Source of the DNA: Gordius sp. MW1
Taxonomy: Eukaryota; Nematomorpha; Gordioida; Gordea; Gordiidae
Length of the DNA stretch: 64,000 nt
Assembly: GCA_964036665.1 (NCBI GenBank)
Contig: OZ038529.1
Span: forward strand, 14,826,060-14,890,059
Direction: 5' to 3'
Shown piece after piece: positions 20,856 through 36,765 of this stretch. The first letter of the stretch is position 1. Every line of letters starts with the position of its first letter. Under the pieces are notes generated by a model. It saw only the letters and a list, made by a program, of their open reading frames with translations. It was not told the origin of the DNA and did not search any database. Made by a program: the position numbers and the translations under genes.

Positions 20856-21114
20856 ATTTAAAAGTAAGCCAATTTGAGAATCCTATTATCCTCGATTGAC
20901 TTTCGAAAAGAGGTTTTAAGCTGCGAGAACTATCATTTTGACAAAAGACAACGTTTTATTGTTGCGATTAGTTTGTTGTATCGCAACGTGAGTGCTTAAT
21001 TTTTGAAAACTGCTCTATGCGATTATGATTTCAAAGTAATAGTTTTTAGATTCTGATAAATTTTTACTTGGGTAGAAACCACGTCTGAAAACGACAACTT
21101 TCATCGGATGAATA

Positions 21115-24100
21115 CGGTTCAAAGAAAAATATGTGAAAAATTTAGGTAAAAATATTTATTTTTTTCGATTCTATGTGAAAGAGCATAAAAAAATATATAA
21201 AAGTAAGCCAAATTTGAGAATCCTATTATTCTCGATTGACTTCCGAAAAGAGGTTTTAAGCTGCGAGAAAACTATCATTTTGACAAAAGACAACGTTTTA
21301 TTGTTGCGATTAGTTTGTTGTAGCGCAACGTGATGCTTAATTTTTGAAAATGGCTCTATGCGATCATGATTTCAAAGTAATAGTTTTCAGATTCTGATAA
21401 ATTTTTACTTGGGATCATAGAAACCACGTCTGAAAACGACAACTTTCATCGGATGAATACGGTTCAAAGTAAAATATGTGAAAACTTTTCAGGTAAAAAT
21501 ATTTATTTTTTTCAATTCTATGTGAAAGAGCATGAAAAAATATTTAAAAGTAAGCCAATTCGAGAATCCTTTTATTCTCGATTGACTTCCGAAAAGAGGT
21601 TTAAAGCTGCGAGAACTATCATTTTGACAAAAGACAACGTTTTATTGTTGCGATTAGTTTGTTGTTTCGCTACGTGAGTGCTTAATTTTTCAAAAATGCA
21701 CTATGCGATCATGATTTCAAAGTAATAGTTTTCTGATTTTGATAAATTTTTACTTTTTATTATCGAAACCACGTCTGTAAACGACAACTTTCATCGGATG
21801 CATACGGTTGAAAGAAAAATATGTGAAAAATTTTGAAGTAAAAATGTTTATTTTTTTCGATTGTATGTGAAAGAGCATAAAAAAATATATAAAAGTAAGC
21901 CAATTTGAGAATCCTATTATCCTCGATTGACTTCCGAAAAGAGGTTTTAAGCTGCGAGAACTATCATTTTGACAAAAGACAACGTTTTATTGTTGCGATT
22001 AGTTTGTTGTATCGCAACGTGAGTGCTTAATTTTTCAAAAATGCACTATGCGATCATGATTTCAAAGTAATAGTTTTCTGATTCTGATAAATTTTTACTT
22101 TTTATCATCGAAACCACTCCTGAAAACGACAACTTTCATCGGATGCATACGGTTGAAAGAAAAATATGTGAAAAATTTTGAGGTAAAAATATTTATTTTT
22201 TTCGATTCTATGTGAAAGAGCATGAAAAAATATATAAAAGTAAGCCAATTTGAGAATCCTATTATCCTCGATTTACTTCCGAAAAGAGGTTTTAAGCTAC
22301 CAGAACTATTCATTTTGACAAAAGACAACGTTTTATTGTTGCAATTAGTTTGTTGTATCGCAACGTGAGTGCTGAATTTTTGATAACTGCTCTATGCGAT
22401 TATGATTTCAAAGTAATAGTTTTTAGATTCTGATAAATTTTTACTTGGGTAGAAACCACGTCTGAAAACGACAACTTTCATCATGAATACGGTTCAAAGA
22501 AAAATATGTGAAAAATTTAGGTAAAAATATTAATTTTTTTCGATTCTATGTGAAAGAGCATGAAAAAATATATAAAAGTAAGCCAATTTGAGAATCCTAT
22601 TATCCTCGATTGACTTCCTAAAAGAGGTTTTAAGCTGCGAGAACTATCATTTTGACAAAAGACAACGTTTTATTGTTGCGATTAGTTTGTTGTATCGCAA
22701 CGTGATGCTTAATTTTTGAAAATGGCTCTATGCGATTATGATTCCAAAGTAATAGTTTTTTGATTCTGATAAATTTTTACTTTTTATCATGGAAACCACG
22801 TCTGAAAACGACAACTTTCATCGGATGCATACGGTTGAAAGAAAAATATGTGAAAAATTTTGAGGTAAAAATATTTATTTTTTTCGATTCTATGTGAAAG
22901 AGCATGAAAAAATATATAAAAGTAAGCCAATTTGAGAATCCTATTATCCTCGATTTACTTCCGAAAAGAGGTTTTAAGCTACCAGAACTATTCATTTTGA
23001 CAAAAGACAACGTTTTATTGTTGCAATTAGTTTGTTGTATCGCAACGTGAGTGCTGAATTTTTGAAAACTGCTCTATGCGATTATGATTTCAAAGTAATA
23101 GTTTTTAGATTCTGATAAATTTTTACTTGGGTAGAAACCACGTCTGAAAACGACAACTTTCATCGGATGAATACGGTTCAAAGAAAAATATGTGAAAGAT
23201 TTAGGTAAAAATATTTATTTTTTTCGATTCTATGTGAAAGAGCATAAAAAAATATATAAAAGTAAGCCAATTTGAGAATCCTATTATCCTCGATTGACTT
23301 CCGAAAAGTGGTTTTAAGCTGCGAGAACTAGTATTTTGACAAAAGACAACGTTTTATAGTTGCGGTTAGTTTGTTGTATCGCAACGTGATGCTTAATTTT
23401 TGAAAATGGCTCTATGCGATCATGATTTCAAAGTAATAGTTTTCAGATTCTGATAAATTGTTACTTGGGTAGAAACCTTGTCTGAAAACTACAACTTTCA
23501 TCGGATGAATACGGTTCAAAGAAAAATATGTGAAAAATTTAGGTAAAAATATTTAATTTTTTCGATTCTATGTGAAAGAGCATGAAAAAATATATAAAAG
23601 TAAGCCAATTTGAGAATCCTATTATCCTCGATTTACTGCCGAAAAGAGGTTTTAAGCTGCCAGAACTATTCATTTTGACAAAAGACAACGTTTTATTGTT
23701 GCGATTAGTTTGTTGTATCGCAACGTGAGTGCTTAATTTTTCAAAAATGCACTATGCGATTATGATTTCAAAGTAATAGTTTTCTGATTTTGATAAATTT
23801 TTACTTTTTATCATCGAAACCACGTCTGAAAACGACAACTTTCATCATGAATACGGTTCAAAGAAAAATATGTGAAAAATTTAGGTAAAAATATTTATTT
23901 TTTTCGATTCTATGTGAAAGAGCATAAAAAAATATATAAAAGTAAGCCAATTTGAGAATCCTATTATTCTCGATTGACTTCCGAAAAGAGGTTTTAAGCT
24001 GCGAGAACTATCATTTTGACAAAAGACAACGTTTTATTGTTGCGATTAGTTTGTTGTAGCGCAACGTGATGCTTAATTTTTGAAAATGGCTCTATGCGAT

Positions 24101-25631
24101 CATGATTTCAAAGTAATAGTTTTCAGATTCTGATAAATTTTTACTTGGGATCATAGAAACCACGTCTGAAAACGACAACTTTCATCGGATGAATACGGTT
24201 CAAAGTAAAATATGTGAAAACTTTTCAGGTAAAAATATTTATTTTTTTCAATTCTATGTGAAAGAGCATGAAAAAATATTTAAAAGTAAGCCAATTTGAG
24301 AATCCTATTATTCTCGATTGACTTCCGAAAAGAGGTTTAAAGCTGCGAGAACTATCATTTTGACAAAAGACAACGTTTTATTGTTGCGATTAGTTTGTTG
24401 TTTCGCTACGTGAGTGCTTAATTTTTCAAAAATGCACTATGCGATCATGATTTCAAAGTAATAGTTTTCTGATTTTGATAAATTTTTACTTTTTATTATC
24501 GAAACCACGCCTGTAAACGACAACTTTCATCGGATGCATACGGTTGAAAGAAAAATATGTGAAAAATTTTGAAGTAAAAATGTTTATTTTTTTCGATTGT
24601 ATGTGAAAGAGCATGAAAAAATATATAAAAGTAAGCCAATTTGAGAATCCTATTATCCTCGATTGACTTCCGAAAAGAGGTTTTAAGCTGCGAGAACTAT
24701 CATTTTGACAAAAGACAACGTTTTATTGTTGCGATTAGTTTGTTGTATCGCAACGTGAGTGCTTAATTTTTCAAAAATGCACTATGCGATCATGATTTCA
24801 AAGTAATAGTTTTCTGATTCTGATAAATTTTTACTTTTTATCATCGAAACCACGTCTGAAAACGACAACTTTCATCGGATGAATACGGTTGAAAGAAAAA
24901 TATGTGAAAAATTTTGAGGTAAAAATATTTATTTTTTTCGATTCTATGTGAAAGAGCTTGAAAAAATATATAAAAGTAAGCCAATTTGAGAATCCTATTA
25001 TCCTCGATTTACTTCCGAAAAGAGGTTTTAAGCTACCAGAACTATTCATTTTGACAAAAGACAACGTTTTATTGTTGCAATTAGTTTGTTGTATCGCAAC
25101 GTGAGTGCTTAATTTTTGAAAACTGCTCTATGCGATTATGATTTTAAAGTAATAGTTTTTAGATTCTGATAAATTTTTACTTGGGTAGAAACCACGTCTG
25201 AAAACGACAACTTTCATCATGAATACGGTTCAAAGAAAAATATGTGAAAAATTTAGGTAAAAATATTAATTTTTTTCGATTCTATGTGAAAGAGCATGAA
25301 AAAATATATAAAAGTAAGCCAATTTGAGAATCCTATTATCCTCGATTGACTTCCGAAAAGAGGTTTTAAGCTGCGAGAACTATCATTTTGACAAAAGACA
25401 ACGTTTTATTGTTGCGATTAGTTTGTTGTATCGCAACGTGATGCTTAATTTTTGAAAATGGCTCTATGCGATTATGATTCCAAAGTAATAGTTTTTTGAT
25501 TCTGATAAATTTTTACTTTTTATCATGGAAACCACGTCTGAAAACGACAACTTTCATCGGATGCATACGGTTGAAAGAAAAATATGTGAAAAATTTTGAG
25601 GTAAAAATATTTATTTTTTTCGATTCTATGT
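21115..25631. repeat. Eight-monomer period (2736 bp)
   Basis: The segment at about 21115-22895 recurs at about 23851-25631 with an offset of 2736 bp, eight monomers. Shared rare features include 'gtagcgcaacg' (about 21320 and 24057), 'cttttcaggtaaa' (about 21486 and 24222) and 'ctgtaaacgac' (about 21775 and 24511). Confidence 0.7.
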
Positions 25632-28564
25632 GAAAGAGCATAAAAAAATATGTGAAAGGAAGCCAATTTGAGAATCCTATTATCCTCGATTTATTTCTGA
25701 AAAGAGGTTTTAAGCTGCCAGAACTATTCATTTTGACAAAAGACAACGTTTTATTGTTGCGATTAGTTTGTTGTATCGCAACGTGATGCTTAATTTTTGA
25801 AAATGGCTCTATGCGATCATGATTTCAAAGTAATAGTTTTCTGATTCTGATAAATTTTTACTTTTTATCATCGAAACCACGTCTGAAAACGACAACTTTC
25901 ATCGGATGCATACGGTTGAAAGAAAAATATGTGAAAAATTTTGAAGTAAAAATGTTAATTTTTTTCGATTGTATGTGAAAGAGCATGAAAAAATATATAA
26001 AAGTAAGCCAATTTGAGAATCCTATTATCCTCGATTGACTTCCGAAAAGAGGTTTTAAGCTGCGAGAACTATCATTTTGACAAAAGACAACGTTTTATTG
26101 TTGCGATTAGTTTGTTGTATCGCAACGTGATGCTTAATTTTTGAAAATGGCTCTATGCGATTATGATTCCAAAGTAATAGTTTTTTGATTCTGATAAATT
26201 TTTACTTTTTATCATGGAAACCACGTCTGAAAACGACAACTTTCATCGGATGCATACGGTTGAAAGAAAAATATGTGAAAAATTTTGAGGTAAAAATATT
26301 TATTTTTTTCGATTCTATGTGAAAGAGCATAAAAAAATATGTGAAAGGAAGCCAATTTGAGAATCCTATTATCCTCGATTTATTTCCGAAAAGAGGTTTT
26401 AAGCTGCCAGAACTATTCATTTTGACAAAAGACAACGTTTTATTGTTGCGATTAGTTTGTTGTTTCGCTACGTGAGTGCTTAATTTTTCAAAAATGCACT
26501 ATGCGATTATGATTTCAAAGTAATAGTTTTCTGATTTTGATAAATTTTTACTTTTTATCATCGAAACCACGTCTGAAAACGACAACTTTCATCATGAATA
26601 CGGTTCAAAGAAAAATATGTGAAAAATTTAGGTAAAAATATTTATTTTTTTCGATTCTATGTGAAAGAGCATAAAAAAATATATAAAAGTAAGCCAATTT
26701 GAGAATCCTATTATTCTCGATTGACTTCCGAAAAGAGGTTTTAAGCTGCCAGAACTATTCATTTTGACAAAAGACAACGTTTTATTGTTGCAGTTAGTTT
26801 GTTGTATCGCAACGTGAGTGCTTAATTTTTCAAAAATGCACTATGCGATCATGATTTCAAAGTAATAGTTTTCTGATTCTGATAAATTTTTACTTTTTAT
26901 CATCGAAACCACGTCTGAAAACGACAACTTTCATCGGATGAATACGGTTCAAAGAAAAATATGTGAAAACTTTTGAGGTAAAAATATTTTTTTTTTCGAT
27001 TCTATGTGAAAGAGCATGAAAAAATATATATAAGTAAGCCAATTTGAGAATCCTATTATCCTCGATTGACTTCCGAAAAGAGGTTTTAAGCTGCGAGAAC
27101 TATCATTTTGACAAAAGACAACGTTTTATTGTTGCGATTAGTTTGTTGTATCGCAACGTGAGTGCTGAATTTTTGAAAACTGCTCTAATTATGATTTCAA
27201 AGTAATAGTTTTTAGATTCTGATAAATTTTTACTTGGGAACATAGAAACCACGTCTGAAAACTACAACTTTCATCGGATGAATACGGTTCAAAGAAAAAT
27301 ATGTGAAAAATTTAGGTAAAAATATTTATTTTTTTCGATTCTATGTGAAATAGCATGAAAAAATATATAAAAGTAAGCCAATTTGAGAATCCTATTATCC
27401 TCGATTGACTTCCGAAAAGAGGTTTTAAGCTGCGAGAACTATCATTTTGACAAAAGACAACGTTTTATTGTTGCGATTAGTTTGTTGTATCGCAACGTGA
27501 TGCTTAATTTTTGAAAATGGCTCTATGCGATCATGATTTCAAAGTAATAGTTTTCAGATTCTTATAAATTTTTACTTGGGATCATAGAAACCACGTCTGA
27601 AAACGACAACTATCATCGGATGAATACGGTTCAAGGAAAAATATGTGAAATATTTTGAGATAAAAATATTTATTTTTTTCAATTCTAAGTGAAAGAGCAT
27701 GAAAAAATATTTAAAAGTAAGCCAATTTGAGATTCCTATTATCCTCGATTGACTTCCGAAAAGAGGTTTTAAGCTGCGAGAATTATCATTTTGACAACAG
27801 ACAACGTTTTATTGTTGCGATTAGTTTGTTGTTTCGCTACGTGAGTGCTTAATTTTTCAAAAATGCCCTATGCGATCATGATTTCAAAGTAATAGTTTTC
27901 TGATTCTGATAAATTTTTACTTGGGTAGAAACCTTGTCTGAAAACTACAACTTTCATCGGATGAATACGGTTCAAAGAAAAATATGTGAAAAATTTAGGT
28001 AAAAATATTTATTTTTTTCGATTCTATGTGAAAGAGCATGAAAAAATATATAAAAGTAAGCCAATTTAAGAATCCTATTATCCTCGATTTACTTCCGAAA
28101 AGAGGTTTTAAGCTGCCAGAACTATTCATTTTGACAAAAGACAACGTTTTATTGTTGCGATTAGTTTGTTGTATCGCAACGTGAGTGCTGAATTTTTGAA
28201 AACTGCTCTATGCGATTATGATTTCAAAGTAATAGTTTTTAGATTCTGATAAATTTTTATTGGGTAGAAACCACGTCTGAAAACTACAACTTTCATCGGA
28301 TGAATACGGTTCAAAGAAAAATATGTGAAAAATTTAGGTAAAAATATTTATTTTTTTCGATTCTATGTGAAAGAGCATGAAAAAATATATAAAAGTAAGC
28401 CAATTTGAGAATCCTATTATCTTCGATTTACTTCCGAAAAGAGGTTTTAAGCTGCCAGAACTATTCATTTTGACAAAAGACAACGTTTTATTGTTGCGTT
28501 TAGTTTGTTGTATCGCAACGTGAGTGCTGAATTTTTGAAAACTGCTCTATGCAATTATGATTTC

Positions 28565-31000
28565 AAAGTAATAGTTTTCTGATTCTGATAAATTTTTACT
28601 TTTTATCATGGAAACCACGTCTGAAAACGACAACTTTCATCGGATGCATACGGTTGAAAGAAAAATATGTGAAAAATTTTGAGGTAAAAATATTTATTTT
28701 TTTCGATTCTATGTGAAAGAGCATGAAAAAATATGTAAAAGTAAGCCAATTTGAGAATCCTATTATCTTCGATTTACTTCCGAAAAGAGGTTTTAAGCTG
28801 CCAGAACTATTCATTTTGACAAAAGACAACGTTTTATTGTTGCGATTAGTTTGTTGTATCGCAACGTGAGTGCTGAATTTTTGAAAACTGCTCTATGCAA
28901 TTATGATTTCAAAGTAATAGTTTTCTGATTCTGATAAATTTTTACTTTTTATCATCGAAACCACGTCTGAAAACGACAACTTTCATCGGATGCATACGGT
29001 TGAAAGAAAAATATGTGAAAAATTTTGAAGTAAAAATGTTTATTTTTTTCGATTTTATGTGAAAGAGCATGAAAAAATATATAAAAGTTAGCCAATTTGA
29101 GAATCCTATTATCCTCGATTGACTTCCGAAAAGAGGTTTTAAGATGCGAGAACTATCATTTTGACAAAAGACAACGTTTTATTGTTGCGATTAGTTTGTT
29201 GTATCGCAACGTGAATGCTTAATTCTTCAAAAATTCACTATGCGATCATGATTTCAAAGTAATAGTTTTCTGATTCTGATAAATTTTTACTTTTTATCAT
29301 CGAAACCACGTCTGAAAACGACAACTTTCATCGGATGCATACGGTTGAAAGAAAAATATGTGAAAAATTTTGAGGTAAAAATATTTATTTTTTTCGATTC
29401 TATGTGAAAGAGCATGAAAAAATATATTAAGTTAATTTGAGAATCCTATTATCCTTAATTGACTTCCGAAAAGAGGTTTTAAGCTGCGAGAACTATCATT
29501 TTGACAAAAGACAACGTTTTATTGTTGCGATTAGTTTGTTGTTTCGCTACGTGAGTGCTTAATTTTTCAAAAATGCACAATGCGATCATGATTTCAAAGT
29601 AATAGTTTTCTGATTCTGATAAATTTTTACTTGGGATCATAGAAACCACGTCTGAAAACGACAACTTTCATCGGATGAATACGGTTCAAAGAAAAATATG
29701 TGAAAACTTTTGAGGTAAAAATATTTATTTTTTTCAATTCTATGTGAAAGAGCATGAAAAAATGTTTAAAAGTAAGCCAATTTGAGAATCCTATTATTCT
29801 CGATTGACTTCCGAAAAGAGGTTTTAAGCTGCGAGAACTATCATTTTGACAAAAGGCAACGTTTTATTGTTGCGATTAGTTTGTTGTTTCGCTACGTGAG
29901 TGCTTAATTTTTCAAAAATGCACTATGCGATCATGATTTCAAAGTAATAGTTTTCTGATTCTGATAAATTTTTACTTTTTATCATGGAAACCACGTCTGA
30001 AAACGACAACTTTCATCGGATGCATACTGTTGAAAGAAAAACATGTGAAATATTTTGAGGTAAAAATATTTATTTTTTTCGATTCTATGTGAAAGAGCAT
30101 GAAAAAATATGTAAAAGTAAGCCAATTTGAGAATCCTATTATCTTCGATTTACTTCCGAAAAGAGGTTTTAAGCTGCCAGAACTATTCATTTTGACAAAA
30201 GACAACGTTTTATTGTTGCGATTAGTTTGTTGTATCGCAACGTGAGTGCTGAATTTTTGAAAACTGCTCTATGCAATTATGATTTCAAAGTAATAGTTTT
30301 CTGATTCTGATAAATTTTTACTTTTTATCATCGAAACCACGTCTGAAAACGACAACTTTCATCGGATGCATACGGTTGAAAGAAAAATATGTGAAAAATT
30401 TTGAAGTAAAAATGTTTATTTTTTTCGATTTTATGTGAAAGAGCATGAAAAAATATATAAAAGTAAGCCAATTTGAGAATCCTATTATCCTCGATTGACT
30501 TCCGAAAAGAGGTTTTAAGCTGCGAGAACTATCATTTTGACAAAAGACAACGTTTTATTGTTGCGATTAGTTTGTTGTATCGCAACGTGAATGCTTAATT
30601 CTTCAAAAATGCACTATGCGATCATGATTTCAAAGTAATAGTTTTCTGATTCTGATAAATTTTTACTTTTTATCATCGAAACCACGTCTGAAAACGACAA
30701 CTTTCATCGGATGCATACGGTTGAAAGAAAAATATGTGAAAAATTTTGAGGTAAAAATATTTTTTTTTTTCGATTCTATGTGAAAGAGCATGAAAAAATA
30801 TATTAAGTTAATTTGAGAATCCTATTATCCTCGATTGACTTCCGAAAAGAGGTTTTAAGCTGCGAGAACTATCATTTTGACAAAAGACAACGTTTTATTG
30901 TTGCGATTAGTTTGTTGTTTCGCTACGTGAGTGCTTAATTTTTCAAAAATGCACAATGCGATCATGATTTCAAAGTAATAGTTTTCTGATTCTGATAAAT
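28565..31000. repeat. Four-monomer period (1376 bp)
   Basis: About 28565-29625 recurs at about 29941-31000 with an offset of 1376 bp. Both copies contain 'gcttaattcttcaaaaat' (about 29218 and 30593) and the shortened 'tatattaagttaatttgag' block (about 29424 and 30800). Confidence 0.7.
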
Positions 31001-33343
31001 TTTTACTTTTTATCATGGAAACCACGTCTGAAAACGACAACTTTCATCGGATGCATACGTTTGAAAGAAAAATATGTGAAAAATTTTGAGGTAAAAATAT
31101 TTATTTTTTTCGATTCTATGTGAAAGAGCATGAAAAAATATATATAAGTAAGCCATTTTGAGAATCCTATTATCCTCGATTGACTTCCGAAAAGAGGTTT
31201 TAAGCTGCGAGAACTATCAATTTGACAAAAGACAACGCTTTTTTGTTGCGATTAGTTTGTTGTATCGCAACGTGATGCTTAATTTTTGAAAATGGCTCTA
31301 TGCGATTATGATTCCAAAGTAATAGTTTTTTGATTCTGATAAATTTTTACTTTTTATCATGGAAACCACGTCTGAAAACGACAACTTTCATCGGATGCAT
31401 ACGGTTGAAAGAAAAATATGTGAAAAATTTTGAGGTAAAAATATTTATTTTTTTCGATTCTATGTGAAAGAGCATAAAAAAATATGTGAAAGGAAGCCAA
31501 TTTGAGAATCCTATTATCCTCGATTGACTTCCGAAAAGAAATTTTAAGCTGCGAGAACTATTCATTTTGACAAAAGACAACGTTTTATTGTTGCGATTAG
31601 TTTGTTGTATCGCAACGTGAGTGCTTAATTTTTCAAAAATGCACTATGCGATCATGATTTCAAAGTAATGGTTTTCTGATTCTGATAAATTTTTACTTTT
31701 TATCATAGAAACCACGTCTGAAAACGACAACTTTCATCGGATGCATACGGTTGAAAGAAAAATATGTGAAAAATTTTGAGGTAAAAATATTTATTTTTTT
31801 CGATTCTATGTGAAAGAGCATAAAAAAATATGTGAAAGGAAGCCAATTTGAGAATCCTATTATCCTCGATTTACTTCCGAAAAGAGGTTTTAAGCTGCCA
31901 GAACTATTCATTTTGACAAAAGACAACGTTTTATTGTTGCGATTAGTTTGTTGTATCGCAACGTGAGTGCTTAATTTTTCAAAAATGCACTATGCGATCA
32001 TGATTTCAAAGTAATAGTTTTCTGATTCTGATAAATTTTTACTTTTTATCATGGAAACCACGTCTGAAAACGACAACTTTCATCGGATGCATACGGTTGA
32101 AAGAAAAATATGTGAAAAATTTTGAGGTAAAAATATTTATTTTTTTTAAATTCTAATGAAAGAGCATGAAAAAATATGTATAAGTAAGCCAATTTGAGAA
32201 TCCTATTATCCTCGATTTACTTCCGAAAAGAGGTTTTTAGCTGCCAGAACTATTCATTTTGACAAAAGACAACGTTTTATTGTTGCGATTAGTTTGTTGT
32301 ATCGCAACATGAATGCTTTTTTTTTCAAAAATGCATTATGCGATCCTGATTTCAAAGTAATAGTTTTCTGATTCTGATAAATTTTTACTTTTTATCATGG
32401 AAACCACGTCTGAATACGACAACTTTTATCGGATGCATACGGTTGAAAGAAAAAAATGTGAAAAATTTTGAGGTAAAAATATTTATTTTTTTCGATTCTA
32501 TGTGAAAGAGCATGAAAAAATATATATAAGTAAGTTAATTTGAGAATCCTATTATCCTCGATTGACTTCCGAAAAGAGGTTTTAAGCTGCGAGAACTATC
32601 ATTTTGACAAAAGACAACGTTTTATTGTTGCGATTAGTTTGTTGTTTCGCTACGTGAGTGCTTAATTTTTCAAAAATGCACAATGCGATCATGATTCCAA
32701 AGTAATAGTTTTCTGATTCTGATAAATTTTTACTTTTTATCATGGAAACCACGTCTGAAAACGACAACTTTCATCGGATGCATACGTTTGAAAGAAAAAT
32801 ATGTGAAAAATTTTGAGGTAAAAATATTGATTTTTTTCGATTCTATGTGAAAGAGCATGAAAAAATATATATAAGTAAGCCATTTTGAGAATCCTATTAT
32901 CCTCGATTGACTTCCGAAAAGAGGTTTTAAGCTGCGAGAACTATCATTTTGACAAAAGACAACGCTTTATTGTTGCGATTAGTTTGTTGTATCGCAACGT
33001 GATGCTTAATTTTTGAAAATGGCTCTATGCGATTATGATTCCAAAGTAATAGTTTTTTGATTCTGATAAATTTTTACTTTTTATCATGGAAACCACGTCT
33101 GAAAACGACAACTTTCATCGGATGCATACGGTTGAAAGAAAAATATGTGAAAAATTTTGAGGTAAAAATATTTATTTTTTTCGATTCTATGTGAAAGAGC
33201 ATAAAAAAATATGTGAAAGGAAGCCAATTTGAGAATCCTATTATCCTCGATTGACTTCCGAAAAGAGGTTTTAAGCTGCGAGAACTATCATTTTGACAAA
33301 AGACAACGTTTTATTGTTGAGATTAGTTTGTTGTATTGCAACG

Positions 33344-36077
33344 TGATGCTTAATTTTTGAAAATGGCTCTATGCGATTATGATTCCAAAGTAATAGTTTT
33401 TTGATTCTGATAAATTTTTACTTTTTATCATGGAAACCACGTCTGAAAACGACAACTTTCATCGAATGCATACGGTTGAAAGAAAAATATGTGTAAAATT
33501 TTGAAGTAAAAATGTTTATTTTTTTCGATTGTATGTGAAAGAGCATGAAAAAATATATAAAAGTAAGCCAATTTGAGAATCCTATTATCCTCGATTGACT
33601 TCCGAAAAGAGGTTTTAAGCTGCGAGAACTATCATTTTGACAAAAGACAACGTTTTATTGTTGCGATTAGTTTGTTGTATCGCAACGTGATGCTTAATTT
33701 TTGAAAATGGCTCTATGCGATTATGATTCCAAAGTAATAGTTTTTTGATTCTGATAAATTTTTACTTTTTATCATGGAAACCACGTCTGAAAACGACAAC
33801 TTTCATCGGATGCATACGGTTGAAAGAAAAATATGTGAAAAATTTTGCGGTAAAAATATTTATTTTTTTCGATTCTATGTGAAAGAGCATAAAAAAATAT
33901 GTGAAAGGAAGCCAATTTGAGAATCCTATTATCCTCGATTGACTTCCGAAAAGAGGTTTTAAGCTGCGAGAACTATCATTTTGACAAAAGACAACGTTTT
34001 ATTGTTGCGATTAGTTTGTTGTATCGCAACGTGATGCTTAATTTTTTAAAATGGCTCTATGCGATCATGATTTCAAAGTAATAGTTTTCAGATTCTGATA
34101 AATTTTTACTTGGGATCATAGAAACCACGTCTGAAAACGACAACTTTCATCGGATGAATACGGTTCAAAGAAAAATATGTGAAAACTTTTGAGGTAAAAA
34201 TATTTATTTTTTTCAATTCTATGTGAAAGAGCATGAAAAAATATATTAAGTTAATTTGAGAATCCTATTATCCTCGATTGACTTCCGAAAAGAGGTTTTA
34301 AGCTGCGAGAACTATCATTTTGACAAAAGACAACGTTTTATTGTTGCGATTAGTTTGTTGTATCGCAACGTGAATGCTTAATTTTTCAAAAATGCACTAT
34401 GCGATCATGATTTCAAAGTAATAGTTTTCTGATTCTGATAAATTTTTACTTTTTATCATCGAAACCACGTCTGAAAACGACAACTTTCATCGGATGCATA
34501 CGGTTGAAAGAAAAATATGTGAAAAATTTTGAGGTAAAAATATTTATTTTTTTCGATTCTATGTGAAAGAGCATGAAAAAATATATTAAGTTAATTTGAG
34601 AATCCTATTATCCTCGATTGACTTCCGAAAAGAGGTTTTAAGCTGCGAGAACTATCATTTTGACAAAAGACAACGTCTTATTGTTGAGATTAGTTGGTTG
34701 TATCGCAACGTGATGCTTAATTTTTGAAAATGGCTCTATGCGATTATGATTCCAAAGTAATAGTTTTTTGATTCTGATAAATTTTTACTTTTTATCATGG
34801 AAACCACGTCTGAAAACGACAACTTTCATCGGATGCATACGGTTGAAAGAAAAATATGTGAAAAATTTTGAAGTAAAAATGTTTATTTTTTTCGATTGTA
34901 TGTGAAAGAGCATGAAAAAATATATAAAAGTAAGCCAATTTGAGAATCCTATTATCCTCGATTGACTTCCGAAAAGAGGTTTTAAGCTGCGAGAACTATC
35001 ATTTTGACAAAAGACAACGTTTTATTGTTGCGATTAGTTTGTTGTATCGCAACGTGATGCTTAATTTTTGAAAATGGCTCTATGCGATTATGATTCCAAA
35101 GTAATAGTTTTTTGATTCTGTTAAATTTTTACTTTTTATCATGGAAACCACGTCTGAAAACGACAACTTTCATCGGATGCATACGGTTGAAAGAAAAATA
35201 TGTGAAAAATTTTGAGGTAAAAATATTTATTTTTTTCGATTCTATGTGAAAGAGCATAAAAAAATATGTGAAAGAAAGCCAATTTGAGAATCCTATTATC
35301 CTCGATTGACTTCCGAAAAGAGGTTTTAAGCTGCGAGAACTATCATTTTGACAAAAGACAACGTTTTATTGTTGCGATTAGTTTGTTGTATCGCAACGTG
35401 ATGCTTAATTTTTGAAAATGGCTCTATGCGATCATGATTTCAAAGTAATAGTTTTCAGATTCTGATAAATTTTTACTTGGGATCATAGAAACCACGTCTG
35501 AAAACGACAACTTTCATCGGATGAATACGGTTCAAAGAAAAATATGTGAAAACTTTTGAGGTAAAAATATTTATTTTTTTCAATTCTATGTGAAAGAGCA
35601 TGAAAAAATATATTAAGTTAATTTGAGAATCCTATTATCCTCGATTGACTTCCGAAAAGAGGTTTTAAGCTGCGAGAACTATCATTTTGACAAAAGACAA
35701 CGTTTTATTGTTGCGATTAGTTTGTTGTATCGCAACGTGAATGCTTAATTTTTCAAAAATGCACTATGCGATCATGATTTCAAAGTAATAGTTTTCTGAT
35801 TCTGATAAATTTTTACTTTTTATCATCGAAACCACGTCTGAAACCGACAACTTTCATCGGATGCATACGGTTGAAAGAAAAATATGTGAAAAATTTTGAG
35901 GTAAAAATATTTATTTTTTTCGATTCTATGTGAAAGAGCATGAAAAAATATATTAAGTTAATTTGAGAATCCTATTATCCTCAATTGACTTCCGAAAAGA
36001 GGTTTTAAGCTGCGAGAACTATCATTTTGACAAAAGACAACGTTTTATTGTTGAGATTAGTTTGTTGTATCGCAACG
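33344..36077. repeat. Four-monomer higher-order repeat (1367 bp), two full copies
   Basis: The copies run 33344-34710 and 34711-36077, and a third begins at 36078. Each starts after a 'gttgagatta' variant and contains one 'gaagtaaaaatg' unit, one 'tgggatcatag' unit and shortened 'tatattaagttaa' blocks in the same order. Confidence 0.75.
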
Positions 36078-36765
36078 TGATGCTTAATTTTTGAAAATGG
36101 CTCTATGCGATTATGATTCCAAAGTAATAGTTTTTTGATTCTGATAAATTTTTACTTTTTATCATGGAAACCACGTCTGAAAACGACAACTTTCATCGGA
36201 TGCATACGGTTGAAAGAAAAATATGTGAAAAATTTTGAAGTAAAAATGTTTATTTTTTTCGATTGTATGTGAAAGAGCATGAAAAAATATATAAAAGTAA
36301 GCCAATTTGAGAATCCTATTATCCTCGATTGACTTCCGAAAAGAGGTTTTAAGCTGCGAGAACTATCATTTTGACAAAAGACAACGTTTTATTGTTGCGA
36401 TTAGTTTGTTGTATCGCAACGTGATGCTTAATTTTTGAAAATGGCTCTATGCGATCATGATTTCAAAGTAATAGTTTTCAGATTCTGATAAATTTTTACT
36501 TGGGATCATAGAAACCACGTCTGAAAACGACAACTTTCATCGGATGAATACGGTTCAAAGAAAAATATGTGAAAACTTTTGAGGTAAAAATATTTATTTT
36601 TTTCAATTCTATGTGAAAGAGCATGAAAAAATATTTAAAAGTAAGCCAATTTGAGAATCCTATTATTCTCGATTGACTTCCGAATAGAGGTTTTAAGCTG
36701 CGAGAACTATCATTTTGACAAAAGACAACGTTTTATTGTTGCGATTAGTTTGTTGTTTCGCTACG

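Noticed and set aside
14319..32767. 61-codon - strand ORFs (14319, 29479, 30855, 32582)
   Set aside because: They arise only in certain satellite subtypes, span monomer junctions, and show no coding signature.
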